A stretch of 64,000 nt of DNA from Melioribacter sp051488665 (GTDB taxonomy: Bacteria; Bacteroidota; Ignavibacteria; Ignavibacteriales; Melioribacteraceae), in the NCBI RefSeq assembly GCF_051488665.1, contig NZ_JBPSEG010000003.1, positions 310,001-374,000 of the forward strand, written 5' to 3'. Made by a program: the position numbers and the translations under genes. Of the stretch, positions 8,160 to 17,852 are shown in pieces; the first letter of the stretch is position 1; every line of letters starts with the position of its first letter. Under the pieces are notes generated by a model. The model was not told the origin of the DNA, made no database searches, and saw only the letters and a list, made by a program, of their open reading frames with translations.

Positions 8160-9023
8160 TTATTCTTCCAGAGCACGTTCCAGATATTCCCGGTACAAAC
8201 ATTTCGGAATGCTTTCGATTAAATTTTGAAACTGCTTTTTGTCGATAAATTTTTTCTGGTATGCTATTTCTTCGATGCACGCAACTTTTAATCCCTGTCT
8301 GTCTTCAATGACTCCGAAGAATTGAGAGGCTTTAAGAAGCGCTTCCGGCGTTCCGGTATCGAGCCATGCGACGCCTCTTCCGATTCTTTCGACCCGCAAT
8401 TCGCCCCGCTCCAAATATGTTTTGTTCACATCCGTAATTTCCAGTTCACCCCGCGCCGAAGGTTTAAGGTTCTTGGATATCTCGATTACTTTATTATCAT
8501 AAACATATAATCCCGGCACTGCAAAGTCGGATTTAGGTAGTTTCGGTTTTTCTTCGATGCTTATAGCCATCCCGTTTTCATCAAACTCAACGATACCGTA
8601 ACGCTGCGGGTCTTTAACCTGATAGGCAAAAATCGTGGCGCCGTCGTTGTTTTCTTTAACGGCTTTATAAAAGAAGTCGAGCTTGCCGTAAAAAATATTA
8701 TCTCCGAGTATGAGCGATACCGAATCTTCGCCGATAAATTTTTCGCCGATAATAAAAGCTTCGGCAATGCCGTTGGGCGCGTCCTGAACGGCGTATTCAA
8801 TCGACAGTCCCAGATGGGAGCCGTCGCCGAAAAGTTTTTGATAGAGCGGAATTGTTTCGTTGTTCGAAATAATTAATATTTCCCTTATACCGCCGAGCAT
8901 TAATACGGATAAAGGATAATAAATAAGAGGCTTATCGTAAATAAGCGTTAATTGTTTGCTGTAGATTTTCGAAACGGGATACATTCGGGTTCCGGAGCCT
9001 CCCGCCAGTATTATTCCTTTCAA
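8160..9023 (-). CDS. rmlA: Glucose-1-phosphate thymidylyltransferase
   Basis: 287 residues that make dTDP-glucose from glucose-1-phosphate and dTTP, the first step to dTDP-L-rhamnose and other deoxysugars of surface polysaccharide. The signature LAGGSGTRMYPVSKIYSKQL at the N-terminus, LGDNIFYG, GLYVYDN, RGELEITDVN and WLDTGTPEAL are all present and the length is standard. The start is TTG at 9023, supported by AGGAG six bases upstream. No rmlB, C or D is adjacent; the gene follows cydB by 18 bases and is probably co-transcribed with it. Confidence 0.95.
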   Translation of the reverse strand: MKGIILAGGSGTRMYPVSKIYSKQLTLIYDKPLIYYPLSVLMLGGIREILIISNNETIPLYQKLFGDGSHLGLSIEYAVQDAPNGIAEAFIIGEKFIGEDSVSLILGDNIFYGKLDFFYKAVKENNDGATIFAYQVKDPQRYGIVEFDENGMAISIEEKPKLPKSDFAVPGLYVYDNKVIEISKNLKPSARGELEITDVNKTYLERGELRVERIGRGVAWLDTGTPEALLKASQFFGVIEDRQGLKVACIEEIAYQKKFIDKKQFQNLIESIPKCLYREYLERALEE

Positions 9024-9041
9024 TTCCGCTCCTGTTTTTTA

Positions 9042-10061
9042 TTAATAACTATCTTCCGTAAGTTCAACTTTCCCCTTGAAAATTCGATAGACATAAACGG
9101 TGTATGCAATAACAAGGGGCATTCCGATTAACGCAATAATCAACATTGTTTTTAACGTATATTGGGAAGAAGACGCGTTATAAGCAGTAAGACTGTAATT
9201 CAAATCAATTGAAGAGGGAGTCAGATAAGGGAAAAGACTTACTGCGCTCAATCCGATTACCGAAACAACAATTAAAGACGAGATTAAAAACGACCGGAAA
9301 TATTTCCCGCTTTTCAACTGAACCGGCAGCAGCGCAATCGAACCGAGGAGGATCAAAAACAAAATCCAGAATAACGGGTTCGACGTAATGCCGTCGAACA
9401 AATATTTTGCATAAAAGAAAGTTGCGATTGTTGTAATCACATAAAGCGAAATAAAAACAATCCACGCGCCGTTAGCCCATTTAATCATTCTTTCCAGTTG
9501 CGTACCGTCGGTTTTTGTCGTCATATAAACCGCGCCGTGCATAACGAACAACGCAACGCCCGTTAAGCCGACAAGGAGAGCGTAAGGATTCAAAAGCCCG
9601 ATAAACGAACCGTGAAAAGTTCCGTTGCTATCGATCGGAATGCCTTTGAGTATATTTCCGTACGCCACGCACAGCAACAGCGAAATAAACAAACTTCCGT
9701 ATCCGAAAGCGGAATCCCAAATGTTTTTATACGATTTGCTTTCGACTTTTCCGCGGAATTCAAACGAAACCGCCCTCATAATCAAAGCCGTCAAAAGGAG
9801 CATTAATGCAATATAGAAAGAGCTGAAAACCGTAGCGTAAACCATCGGGAAAGCGGCAAAGAGAGCGCCCCCGGCCGTTATTAACCAGACTTCGTTGCCG
9901 TCCCAAACGGGACCGATTGCATTTATGTTAATTCTTTTTTCTTTTTCGTCTTTTGTAAAGAGATGTATTATACCCACTCCTAAGTCAAAACCGTCGAGCG
10001 CCGCATATCCAATAATCAAAACGGCAATAAGTATAAACCAAATCAAATTCAGATCGATCAT
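9042..10061 (-). CDS. cydB: Cytochrome bd oxidase subunit II
   Basis: 339 residues, about eight to nine membrane segments. The N-terminal LIAVLIIGYAALDGFDLGVG with Asp/Glu residues, then IGPVWDGNEVWLITAGGALFAAFP, is diagnostic of CydB/AppB. Together with CydA it forms the quinol oxidase that reduces O2 to water with high affinity and without proton pumping. The start ATG overlaps the cydA stop by 4 bases, indicating translational coupling. No cydX-like peptide was recognised after it. Confidence 0.96.
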   Translation of the reverse strand: MIDLNLIWFILIAVLIIGYAALDGFDLGVGIIHLFTKDEKEKRININAIGPVWDGNEVWLITAGGALFAAFPMVYATVFSSFYIALMLLLTALIMRAVSFEFRGKVESKSYKNIWDSAFGYGSLFISLLLCVAYGNILKGIPIDSNGTFHGSFIGLLNPYALLVGLTGVALFVMHGAVYMTTKTDGTQLERMIKWANGAWIVFISLYVITTIATFFYAKYLFDGITSNPLFWILFLILLGSIALLPVQLKSGKYFRSFLISSLIVVSVIGLSAVSLFPYLTPSSIDLNYSLTAYNASSSQYTLKTMLIIALIGMPLVIAYTVYVYRIFKGKVELTEDSY

Positions 10062-11392
10062 ACTGTCACCTCCTTGTTTTCAAGCGGCTCGGGTCCGTGT
10101 TTTACTTCTTTAAATAACACATAAAGGAATAGCGAACCGAGCAAGAGATAAATAACGCCGAACAAAATGATCGAAAAGAGAATTTCGCCCGCGCTTACGG
10201 TAATCGAAGCGGCTTCCGATGTTCTCAACAGCTTATAAACAATCCACGGTTGTCTTCCCACTTCCGCCGTAATCCATCCGAGCTGGCAGGCAATTACGGG
10301 AAGCGGAACCGACCAGACGAAAATTTTCAATACCTTCTTTTTATCCCACAGCTTTTTCTTCCAATATAAATACGTTGCCAGCGAAGTAATAAAAATAAAA
10401 TAGACTCCGAGCAAAACCATATTATGATAAGAAACAAAAGTGAGAAAGAGCGGGGGAATTTCGTCTCGCGGGAACTGATCTATCCCCTTCAATTCCGCGT
10501 TAATGTCTCCGAAGACAAGCCAGCTTAATAGTCCCGGAATTTCAATCGGAGCTTTGAGTTCGGGGGGATTATCAACCGGTATGGCAAAAACGGCTATCGG
10601 AGCTCCGCTTTGAGTTGTATAAAGTCCCTGAGTGGCGGCAAACTTTTCCGGTTGAGTCAACGCCACTTGTTTGCTGTGTTCGTGACCGAACGGGAATACT
10701 TCGAGCGCAGAGACAATCAATCCGAATATCAAAGCGACTTTGAACGCTCTTTTTGAGGTTTCGACTTCTTTGCCTTTCAGAATAAGGTATGCCGAAATTC
10801 CGAGAACGAGAAACGCGCCGCTAATCAAAGATGCGTCAATAGTATGGAAAAAACGAGGCAATGTTGAAGGATTGAATACCGCAGCCCAGAAATCGGTCAA
10901 TTCGGCTCTGCCGTTTCGAATCACATAACCGGCGGGCGTCTGCTGCCATGAATTGGCAACGAGTATCCAGAAAGCCGATATTGTCGCTCCGAGCGCCACC
11001 ATAAAAATCGAGAACCAATGTATGCCCTTCGACACTTTATTGCGTCCGAACAAATAAAGTCCAAGAAATGTCGATTCGATAAAAAAGGCAAAAATTCCTT
11101 CGGCGGCTAACGGCGCTCCGAACACGTCGCCCACGAATTTCGAATATTCCGCCCAGTTAGTTCCGAACTGGAATTCCATCACGATTCCCGTAGCGACGCC
11201 CATTGCAAAAATGAGCCCAAGTATTTTCCCGAAGAACTTACCGATTTTAACGTAGACCTCGTCTTTCCTTTTCCAGCCGAGAGCTTCGAATATTACAAGC
11301 AGCCATGCCAGTCCGATACTCAACGGCGGAAAAATGAAATGGAATCCGATCGTTAATGCGAATTGTATTCTTGCCAGCAATACAGCGTCCAT
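10058..11392 (-). CDS. cydA: Cytochrome bd oxidase subunit I
   Basis: 444 residues, nine predicted membrane helices. Key features: RIQFALTIGFHFIF with His18 (equivalent of E. coli His19), a central FPFGHEHSKQVALTQPEKFAA segment with the quinol-binding region, and GWITAEVGRQPW. The Q-loop is short, as in the CIO/short-loop class rather than the long-loop E. coli class. This is the heme b558/b595/d subunit. It lies upstream of cydB in an operon that may begin with sucC. Presence of bd oxidase suggests life at low O2 or facultative anaerobiosis. Confidence 0.96.
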   Translation of the reverse strand: MDAVLLARIQFALTIGFHFIFPPLSIGLAWLLVIFEALGWKRKDEVYVKIGKFFGKILGLIFAMGVATGIVMEFQFGTNWAEYSKFVGDVFGAPLAAEGIFAFFIESTFLGLYLFGRNKVSKGIHWFSIFMVALGATISAFWILVANSWQQTPAGYVIRNGRAELTDFWAAVFNPSTLPRFFHTIDASLISGAFLVLGISAYLILKGKEVETSKRAFKVALIFGLIVSALEVFPFGHEHSKQVALTQPEKFAATQGLYTTQSGAPIAVFAIPVDNPPELKAPIEIPGLLSWLVFGDINAELKGIDQFPRDEIPPLFLTFVSYHNMVLLGVYFIFITSLATYLYWKKKLWDKKKVLKIFVWSVPLPVIACQLGWITAEVGRQPWIVYKLLRTSEAASITVSAGEILFSIILFGVIYLLLGSLFLYVLFKEVKHGPEPLENKEVTV

Positions 11393-11449
11393 TAATAAAC
11401 TCCTTCTATTTTCCCTCGAACGTCATAAATTATTCGGATAAAATAAACG

Positions 11450-11821
11450 TCAGTTGTTTTTGAATCCGTCGTCTTTAAGATTTGCCGTAAAATAATTATA
11501 AATATAATTGATGATTTTATCCGCCTGTTTTTTGTTGTAGAGCAGGAATTCTTCTTTTCTGAAGACTTTATAGAGCGATTTAACCGTTTCGGTAATAATC
11601 AGAGACAGATTCGATTTTTGCGTAATTATATCGACGGGAAGCAGAAATATCGTATCGAATATCGCCGCTTCCACAATTTTAATCTGGTGTTTGTAACTTA
11701 AGTCCTCGAAGCGGGCAAACTTGCTTATGTCGTTCGACTTATGCCGCATTTTCATTTCAACTTTGATTCTGTCGAGCAACAGAGCCAGCGCCGCTTCGAT
11801 TGTAATTTTTAATTCGATCAT
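11450..11821 (-). CDS. Hypothetical protein between sucC and cydA
   Basis: 123 residues, mostly alpha-helical by composition, basic, with no signal peptide, no membrane segment and no motif I recognise. It starts 6 bases downstream of the sucC stop, so it is almost certainly co-transcribed with sucC, and ends 57 bases before cydA. A real gene is likely because of this tight placement and the intact frame. No function is proposed. Confidence 0.6.
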   Translation of the reverse strand: MIELKITIEAALALLLDRIKVEMKMRHKSNDISKFARFEDLSYKHQIKIVEAAIFDTIFLLPVDIITQKSNLSLIITETVKSLYKVFRKEEFLLYNKKQADKIINYIYNYFTANLKDDGFKNN

Positions 11822-11827
11822 TTTAAA

Positions 11828-13039
11828 TCAACCAATTACTGCCGTAACTTTTTCTGCAGCTTCTTTCAACGAAGAAGCGACTTCGAAATTAAGTCCGGAT
11901 TTTTTCAGCATATCCTGCGCGATGTCGGCATTAGTGCCTTCGAGGCGAACAACCACCGGAATAGTAACGTTCACTTCTTTAACGGCGTCGATAACGCCTT
12001 GAGCCACGCGGTCGCATCGCACGATACCGCCGAAAATGTTTATTAAAACAGCTTTTACATTGGGATCGGAAAGAATAATCTTAAAGCCGTTGGCAACGGT
12101 TTCTTTATTTGCGCCGCCGCCGACGTCGAGGAAATTAGCCGGTTCGCCGCCTGCAAGTTTTATAATATCCATAGTTGCCATTGCAAGACCGGCGCCGTTT
12201 ACCATGCAGCCTACGTTGCCGTCGAGTTTTATATAATTGAGATTATATTTGGAAGCTTCGATTTCGAGCGGGTCTTCCTCGTCGAGGTCTCTGTATGCCG
12301 CTATTTCAGGATGGCGATACAATGCATTGTCGTCGAAATTCATCTTGGCATCCAGGGCGATAATTCTATCGTCGTTTGTAATTACCAATGGATTTATTTC
12401 GAGCAGCGAAGCGTCGGTTTCTTCGTATGCGTTGTAAAGTTTCATAATGAACGGAATAAAATTCTTGAACGCCGTTCCTTTCAAGCCGAGACCGAACGCC
12501 AACTGCCGCGCCTGAAAAGGCTGGAATCCGATTGCGGGATCGATCCAAACTTTCAATATTTTTTCCGGTGTTTCTTCGGCTACTTTTTCAATTTCCACTC
12601 CGCCTTCGGTTGAAGCCATAATAACGTTTTTTGAAACAGCGCGGTCGAGCAAAATACCCACGTACAATTCTTTTTTGTAATCGAGTCCCTCGGTTATATA
12701 AAGCGTTTTAACCTTTTTGCCTTCCGGACCTGTTTGATGCGTTACGAGAATATTCCCGAGCATTTTTTCTGCATATTCTCTTACCTTGTTTTCGTCTTTT
12801 GTAAACTTAACTCCGCCTTCGAGTACAAGTTCCGCCCTATTGTCGGCATTGTAAATTTTGCCTTTTCCTCTTCCTCCGGCATGAATTTGAGATTTTACCA
12901 CAAACTGATTAATTCCGGCGGCTTTCAAACTTGACAAAGCGTTGTCGAGTTCCGACAAATCTTTTATTGCATAGCCGTCCTGAACCGGCACGCCGTATTT
13001 TTTCAGTGTTTCTTTCGCCTGGAATTCGTGTATTTTCAT
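11828..13039 (-). CDS. sucC: Succinyl-CoA synthetase (ADP-forming) beta subunit
   Basis: 403 residues. The N-terminal ATP-grasp domain begins MKIHEFQAKETLKKYGVPV and holds KSQIHAGGRGKGK; the C-terminal ligase domain carries LDVGGGANKETV and INIFGGIVRCDRVAQGV. With SucD it interconverts succinyl-CoA and succinate with formation of ATP or GTP in the citric-acid cycle. The alpha-subunit gene sucD, normally adjacent, is not in this window. It is the first gene of a probable sucC-orf-cydAB-rmlA run on the minus strand. Confidence 0.95.
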   Translation of the reverse strand: MKIHEFQAKETLKKYGVPVQDGYAIKDLSELDNALSSLKAAGINQFVVKSQIHAGGRGKGKIYNADNRAELVLEGGVKFTKDENKVREYAEKMLGNILVTHQTGPEGKKVKTLYITEGLDYKKELYVGILLDRAVSKNVIMASTEGGVEIEKVAEETPEKILKVWIDPAIGFQPFQARQLAFGLGLKGTAFKNFIPFIMKLYNAYEETDASLLEINPLVITNDDRIIALDAKMNFDDNALYRHPEIAAYRDLDEEDPLEIEASKYNLNYIKLDGNVGCMVNGAGLAMATMDIIKLAGGEPANFLDVGGGANKETVANGFKIILSDPNVKAVLINIFGGIVRCDRVAQGVIDAVKEVNVTIPVVVRLEGTNADIAQDMLKKSGLNFEVASSLKEAAEKVTAVIG

Positions 13040-13160
13040 AAATCTTCTCCGTTTTAATCGGCAATTATTATTCTTTCACCGAAAAATTAAGTCATTTAAA
13101 TAAGAGATTCAATGAATTTCCATTATGCGAAATTTGTTTAATGGTAAAAAGAGGAAAAAA

Positions 13161-13433
13161 ATGAACAATAAGCAGAAGTATCTGATAGTCATTTCCTTTT
13201 CGTTAATATTAATTACTTTCGCGATATGGCTTTACTACGGAGGCGAAATTTTTACCAAAACTCAGATACTCGTAGAAACCAAAGACGATTTATTCGGCTG
13301 GACGGAGAGCAAATGGGTCGATAAATTCGTGTGGGGACTGGATTTGAGCCTGGCAATGAGCGGGCTGATAATTATATCGTCGGCATTTCTCTACTTCTTT
13401 TTCGGGAAGAAAAACAACCGGGGCTCGTCTTAA
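13161..13433 (+). CDS. Small membrane protein of unknown function
   Basis: 90 residues with two hydrophobic helices (about 6-25 and 58-80) joined by a polar loop containing KDDLFGWTESKW. The start at 13161 was chosen because AGAGGA lies eight bases upstream; an in-frame ATG at 13125 has no such site. It is divergent from sucC and convergent with the response-regulator gene, whose stop is 3 bases away. No family is recognised. Confidence 0.55.
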   Translation: MNNKQKYLIVISFSLILITFAIWLYYGGEIFTKTQILVETKDDLFGWTESKWVDKFVWGLDLSLAMSGLIIISSAFLYFFFGKKNNRGSS

Positions 13434-13436
13434 AAA

Positions 13437-14525
13437 TCATTCCGCGTCGAATATTTTTATCGGTTCGATTATTTTGTTAAACCTGGCGTAATTCTTAAGT
13501 TTAATTAACGACACCTGCGATATTTCACACCCTTTTCCAATCAACACCTTATTGTAGGAATCGCGTATATCGTCTGCCAGTACCATTCCGATCTCAAGAT
13601 CGTTTAATTTTATGTCCTTAATTACAAGTCCGTCGTATATTCCCACAACTTCGGCGTACAGAGCCGCAAGAATATCTTCGTTGTAGCCGCCGTTTTTTTT
13701 CATTAATTCGAGCGCGTCGGCAGGTTCGCGCCCTTCGTTGACCAGAGCGTCGTAATCACTAACGGCGGAAAGAATTTGAGATGCTGTAGTATTGCCGCCG
13801 CCCGATATAATTTCCGCGACTTTCTCAAGGCGGGGAATATTTTTGAGTAAATTGCCGCTGACTTCAATATATGATTTGTAAAGCTCTTCTTCCTGTTGAG
13901 AAAGAGATTCGCCGTTATATTTTTTTGCCACTATTTCGTCGGGTATCGCAACAAGTCCGATTTGCATCAGGATGGCAGCCATTTCGATTTCCCACATTTC
14001 CTCGCTTTTAAGAACGGAGGCTACATTATGGGCTATATCCCGGAGTTTGTTTGCTCTTTTAAAAACCTGCGGGTTCAGATGGGAAAGTATGTCGATTAAG
14101 ATATTTATACTGCCTTTAAGTGTTTTTTCAAGCAGTTCTTTTTCGGAATTAATTAATTCATATTGACGAGCTCCCGCTTTGATAGCGTTCAGCAACTGTT
14201 CCGAATTGCAGGGTTTGGTCAGAAAGCGAAATACGCTTCCTTCATTTACCGCATCAACGGCAACCTTAAGTTCCGCATAGCCCGTCAGAATAATTCGCGC
14301 GGTGTCGGGATGTATTTCCGCAAGTTTTTTCAAAAACGTAATGCCGTCCATTCCGGGCATTTTAAAGTCGGAGACTACGACGGCAAACGGCTCCGAATTT
14401 TCAATAAGCCTGAGAGCGGCGCCGGCATTTTCGGCTGTATAAATATCGAAATCCTGTCTCAGATTTCTTTTATAGCCCGCCAGCGCGATTGCGTCGTCGT
14501 CAACCAGTAAGACCCGCGTTCTCAT
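13437..14525 (-). CDS. Response regulator with degenerate HD-type output domain
   Basis: 362 residues. The receiver domain (1-120) has the acidic pair at 9-11, phospho-acceptor Asp53 (VVSDFKMPGMDG) and Lys in FLTKPCN. The rest looks like a c-di-GMP phosphodiesterase of the RpfG/HD-GYP type, with a helical hallmark ILMQIGLVAIPDEIV, but the HD and GYP residues are not found, so it is probably not an active phosphodiesterase. The start overlaps the upstream regulator gene by 26 bases and has AGAGGA in front. It is the third gene of the kinase-regulator-regulator operon. Confidence 0.78.
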   Translation of the reverse strand: MRTRVLLVDDDAIALAGYKRNLRQDFDIYTAENAGAALRLIENSEPFAVVVSDFKMPGMDGITFLKKLAEIHPDTARIILTGYAELKVAVDAVNEGSVFRFLTKPCNSEQLLNAIKAGARQYELINSEKELLEKTLKGSINILIDILSHLNPQVFKRANKLRDIAHNVASVLKSEEMWEIEMAAILMQIGLVAIPDEIVAKKYNGESLSQQEEELYKSYIEVSGNLLKNIPRLEKVAEIISGGGNTTASQILSAVSDYDALVNEGREPADALELMKKNGGYNEDILAALYAEVVGIYDGLVIKDIKLNDLEIGMVLADDIRDSYNKVLIGKGCEISQVSLIKLKNYARFNKIIEPIKIFDAE

Positions 14526-15678
14526 CGATTCCTCTGCCGTTTTTTAGACTTTCGATCAATTCCCATACGAGCTCGTTTGAGTTCATTGCGTCGAGGACAT
14601 AAGGATCTTCGTATTTAAGATCCGCAAGCGAATTGGCAAGCTGCACGGCTCCGTGAACGCTCATGTTGGCGCTCTCGATTACGGGCGCCGTATGATGAAG
14701 CAGAACGCCGTCTACGATTTCCTTTGGCAATCCCCAGAGACTCAGAAGATAAGCCCCCAATTCGCAATGAGTCGCTCCAAGCAATTCTTTCGATTCCGTT
14801 TCTTCCATCGGGTAGTTTTTTTCTTTTCCCATCCGGAGCAAAAGCGAGAGTTGAATAATTTTACCGATGTCGTGCAAAATGCCCGCAATATATGCCCGTT
14901 CGCTTTTAAGCCTGTCTTTAGTAAAAAATTCCATTATCTGTTTAGACAGCGATGCCACCATAATGCTGTGATTCCAGAGCTCTTCGATATAATTTTTAAT
15001 TCTCTCGTTTTTATTTACAAAATTGAACACGTTTATATATAACACGAGCGATTTAATGATATTGATTCCCAGCATGGTAACCGCCTGGTGCAGATTTGTA
15101 ATTTGAGCGGCGGCGCCGAAATACGCCGAGTTTGAAAGCTGAAGTATTTTTGCCGTCAGAGCCATGTCTTTTGATATGATATTCACAATCCTGTGAATCG
15201 AAATATCTTCGGAATTCAACTCTTTTTCGAGCTTGTAATAAATTTCCGGCAGGGCGGGAACTACATCGCCGCTATTGATAAGCTCAATCGTATCTTTTTT
15301 AACGACCAATTCTCTCAGTATCATTACAGGCTCTATCTTTTCGCGCAGCAAATTCCAGTTGCACGGTTTGGCAAAATATTGATGAACGGTATTGCTCGAT
15401 TGAATTGCAAGCTCTTCTTCGTTAAAGCCGGACAACGCAAAACGTACGATATGCGGATAATTTTTCTTTACGATTTTTAGCAATTCGCCGCCGTCCATAC
15501 CCGGCATTTTTATATCGCTTATAATAATGTCGCAACGCTCGGATTTTAGCATTTCCAGCGCTTCTTTTCCGCTCTGAGCAAACGAAGCTTTCCACTTGAA
15601 CTGAGTCGCGTAAAGCGAGCGTTTAAGACCGTTCAGCACGTTTATTTCGTCGTCGACGAAAATTATTCTCGGTTCCAT
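14500..15678 (-). CDS. Response regulator with HDOD output domain
   Basis: 392 residues: receiver domain (1-120) with Asp55 in IIISDIKMPGMDGG and Lys in YFAKPCN, then an HDOD domain (about 140-340) with LPEIYYKLEKEL, LQLSNSAYFG and the HD-like ILHDIGKIIQLSLLLR, followed by HCELGAYLLSLWGLP. HDOD proteins act in signalling and motility control without known catalysis. Its stop-start arrangement with the upstream kinase gene (0 bases apart) suggests it is the direct partner of that kinase. Confidence 0.88.
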   Translation of the reverse strand: MEPRIIFVDDEINVLNGLKRSLYATQFKWKASFAQSGKEALEMLKSERCDIIISDIKMPGMDGGELLKIVKKNYPHIVRFALSGFNEEELAIQSSNTVHQYFAKPCNWNLLREKIEPVMILRELVVKKDTIELINSGDVVPALPEIYYKLEKELNSEDISIHRIVNIISKDMALTAKILQLSNSAYFGAAAQITNLHQAVTMLGINIIKSLVLYINVFNFVNKNERIKNYIEELWNHSIMVASLSKQIMEFFTKDRLKSERAYIAGILHDIGKIIQLSLLLRMGKEKNYPMEETESKELLGATHCELGAYLLSLWGLPKEIVDGVLLHHTAPVIESANMSVHGAVQLANSLADLKYEDPYVLDAMNSNELVWELIESLKNGRGIDENAGLTG

Positions 15679-17118
15679 TTAAAATGCTCCCTCCGAATTT
15701 GGTAATCTGATTATGAACTTGGTTCCTTCTTTATATTTGGAGTTAATCAAAATTCTGCCTTTGTGTTTGTTTACTATTATATCGTGACAAATTGCCAGCC
15801 CCTGTCCTGTTCCCTTGCCCACTTCTTTGGTAGTATAAAACGGGTCGAAAACCCTGTGCAAATTTTCTTCTTTTATACCGATGCCGTTATCCCAGATTAC
15901 AATTTCTACGTCTTTATCTCTGTTTTCCGTTTTGATTCTGATTGTTCCTTTTTCGTAAAGACCGGCTTTTATTTTTTCGTCGATTGCGTCGACGCTGTTG
16001 AGAATCATATTCAAAATTACCTGATTAATCTGATCGAGACTGCAGTATACGTTCGGCAATTTCGGGTCGAGTTCCAGTTCGAGATCGGCGACGTATTTCC
16101 ATTTATTTCTGGTAATGTTCGCAGTAACTTCGATGCCGTGATTCAAATCGTAATACGATTTCTCTTTTGTGCCCGGATGCGCAAAGTCTTTCATCGACAG
16201 CACTATTCTGCTGACTCTCTGGATGCCGATGTGAGTTTGTTCCAAAGCGTTTGGCACTTCATCTTTAAGATATTCGAGGTCGTATTCTTTTTCTTTTTCT
16301 TCTATCGATTTTTTAACTTCGTCCGGCGGATTGAGTTTGTCTAACGCGTTTTTAAGTGTCTCAATAAATTCCATGATATAATAAAACGCGTGATCGAGAA
16401 AATTTACGTTGTCGCTTACGTATTGAAGGGGAGTATTTATTTCGTGAGCGATACCCGCGGCAAGCTGACCTATCGATTCCATTTTTTGAGAAACCGCCAG
16501 CTGATTTTCGATTGCCACGAGCTCGGTTTTGTCTTTAAAGATAAACACAATTCCTTGAATCGCTTCGTGTTCTTTAATTTCCGAGGAAGTAACCTGGAGT
16601 ATTTTCCGTTTATTGTCTTTTGCGTTAATAATCATCTGTTCGTTTTTTACAGGGGTAAAATCGTCAAGATCGGACACGTCAAAATACTTAGCTTTTCGGC
16701 TGTCGCTGTCTTCCAGCATCGACTCGAATAGCTTGACCAGCTGGTAATTTTTTATGTCTTCTTCTTCAATTCCGAGAATGCTTTCCGCCGCTTTGTTTAC
16801 AAGTATTACGTTCCCTTCCAGATCGAGAGCTATTACCCCGTCTTCAATCGATTCGAGCGTTACCCGGAAGTACTCTTTTTCAGCGTCGATGGCGGCATTC
16901 ATAATTTCCAACCGGCTGTTAAGATTCATAAGTTCAGCGGTTTTTTCCCGGACGGTATCTTCTAATTTCCTGTTTAATTCATTAATCGTTTTTACTCTCA
17001 ATGCGTAAGCTACGCCCAGCACGCCAGCCACGATTAGCAATATCAACAAAAAAACGTTGATATCGCTTTCGAAAAACAACAGTCTTGCAATAATATTTAG
17101 CGCTATTGCATAATCCAT
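15679..17118 (-). CDS. Membrane-attached PAS sensor histidine kinase
   Basis: 479 residues: one membrane segment near residues 22-42, a short coiled stretch, a PAS domain (about 83-200, ITLES-like start, DLEGNVILVNKAAESILGI), then the phospho-acceptor box GQLAAGIAHEINTPLQ with His225 and an HATPase domain with IWDNGIGIKEENL and GTGQGLAICHDI. The HisKA-like region is long and highly charged. It heads a three-gene operon with two response regulators and probably phosphorylates one or both. The stimulus is not apparent. Confidence 0.9.
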   Translation of the reverse strand: MDYAIALNIIARLLFFESDINVFLLILLIVAGVLGVAYALRVKTINELNRKLEDTVREKTAELMNLNSRLEIMNAAIDAEKEYFRVTLESIEDGVIALDLEGNVILVNKAAESILGIEEEDIKNYQLVKLFESMLEDSDSRKAKYFDVSDLDDFTPVKNEQMIINAKDNKRKILQVTSSEIKEHEAIQGIVFIFKDKTELVAIENQLAVSQKMESIGQLAAGIAHEINTPLQYVSDNVNFLDHAFYYIMEFIETLKNALDKLNPPDEVKKSIEEKEKEYDLEYLKDEVPNALEQTHIGIQRVSRIVLSMKDFAHPGTKEKSYYDLNHGIEVTANITRNKWKYVADLELELDPKLPNVYCSLDQINQVILNMILNSVDAIDEKIKAGLYEKGTIRIKTENRDKDVEIVIWDNGIGIKEENLHRVFDPFYTTKEVGKGTGQGLAICHDIIVNKHKGRILINSKYKEGTKFIIRLPNSEGAF

Positions 17119-17246
17119 AATCGTTTAAAATTCCGACAGAGTTATCCGTTGTTATTATCGAAAAAAAAGAGCTTTTCTTTAAACGCCGGATGTGAACTGA
17201 GTCAACGTTAACCTTGTTTTATTTAGACACAATACGAGGCATTCAA

Positions 17247-17852
17247 ATGAAAATCTTGTTTGCGGTATTATTTTTTCTTCCGGGATTAATTTCAGCTCAG
17301 GAAAAAACTACGTTTAACTTCAGGGAAGAAACAGGCAAAAATCAAATTATTTTCCACAGCGCCGCTCCGTTAGAAGATATCACAGGCACAGGCGGCGGAA
17401 TTTCCGGCAGCGCGGAATTAAATCCGCACAATTTGAAAGAAGGCATTAAAGCCAGAATTGTTCTGCGTGTAAATTCAATAAAAACGGGAATTAATCTGCG
17501 GGACAAACATTTGCAAAGCGCCAACTGGCTCGATTCGGAAAAATATCCTTTTATCACATACGAAGTAACCGGCGTGGAAAAAATTCTTTCGAGCGAAGGC
17601 AATAAAACAAAATGCTTGTTAAAAGGCTCGCTGACCATGCACGGTATAACCAAAGAAATTCCCGTAACTGTCGATATAACGTATTTGCAGGAAAGCGAAG
17701 AAACCCGAAAAATTGCGGAAGGCGATTTGTTAGGCGTCAGCGGCGCTTTCGGCATTAAGCTTTCGGAATTCGGAGTCGAGAATCAGCTGATCGGCAATAA
17801 AGTCGCCGAAAATATCGATATTAAATTCAATCTTGCTGGCAGCTCCAAATGA
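17247..17852 (+). CDS. YceI-family periplasmic protein
   Basis: 201 residues with a signal peptide (about 1-17, ending ISAQ) and a lipocalin-like beta-barrel of the YceI family. Family features are GTGGGISGSAELNP, RDKHLQSANWLDSEKYPFITY, GSLTMHGITKEI and FGIKLSEFGV. YceI proteins bind polyisoprenoids or other lipids in the periplasm. The ATG at 17247 has GAGG upstream; the longer frame to 17214 lacks one. The gene converges with the LolA-like gene; the two stop codons abut within the palindrome TGATCA. Confidence 0.85.
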   Translation: MKILFAVLFFLPGLISAQEKTTFNFREETGKNQIIFHSAAPLEDITGTGGGISGSAELNPHNLKEGIKARIVLRVNSIKTGINLRDKHLQSANWLDSEKYPFITYEVTGVEKILSSEGNKTKCLLKGSLTMHGITKEIPVTVDITYLQESEETRKIAEGDLLGVSGAFGIKLSEFGVENQLIGNKVAENIDIKFNLAGSSK

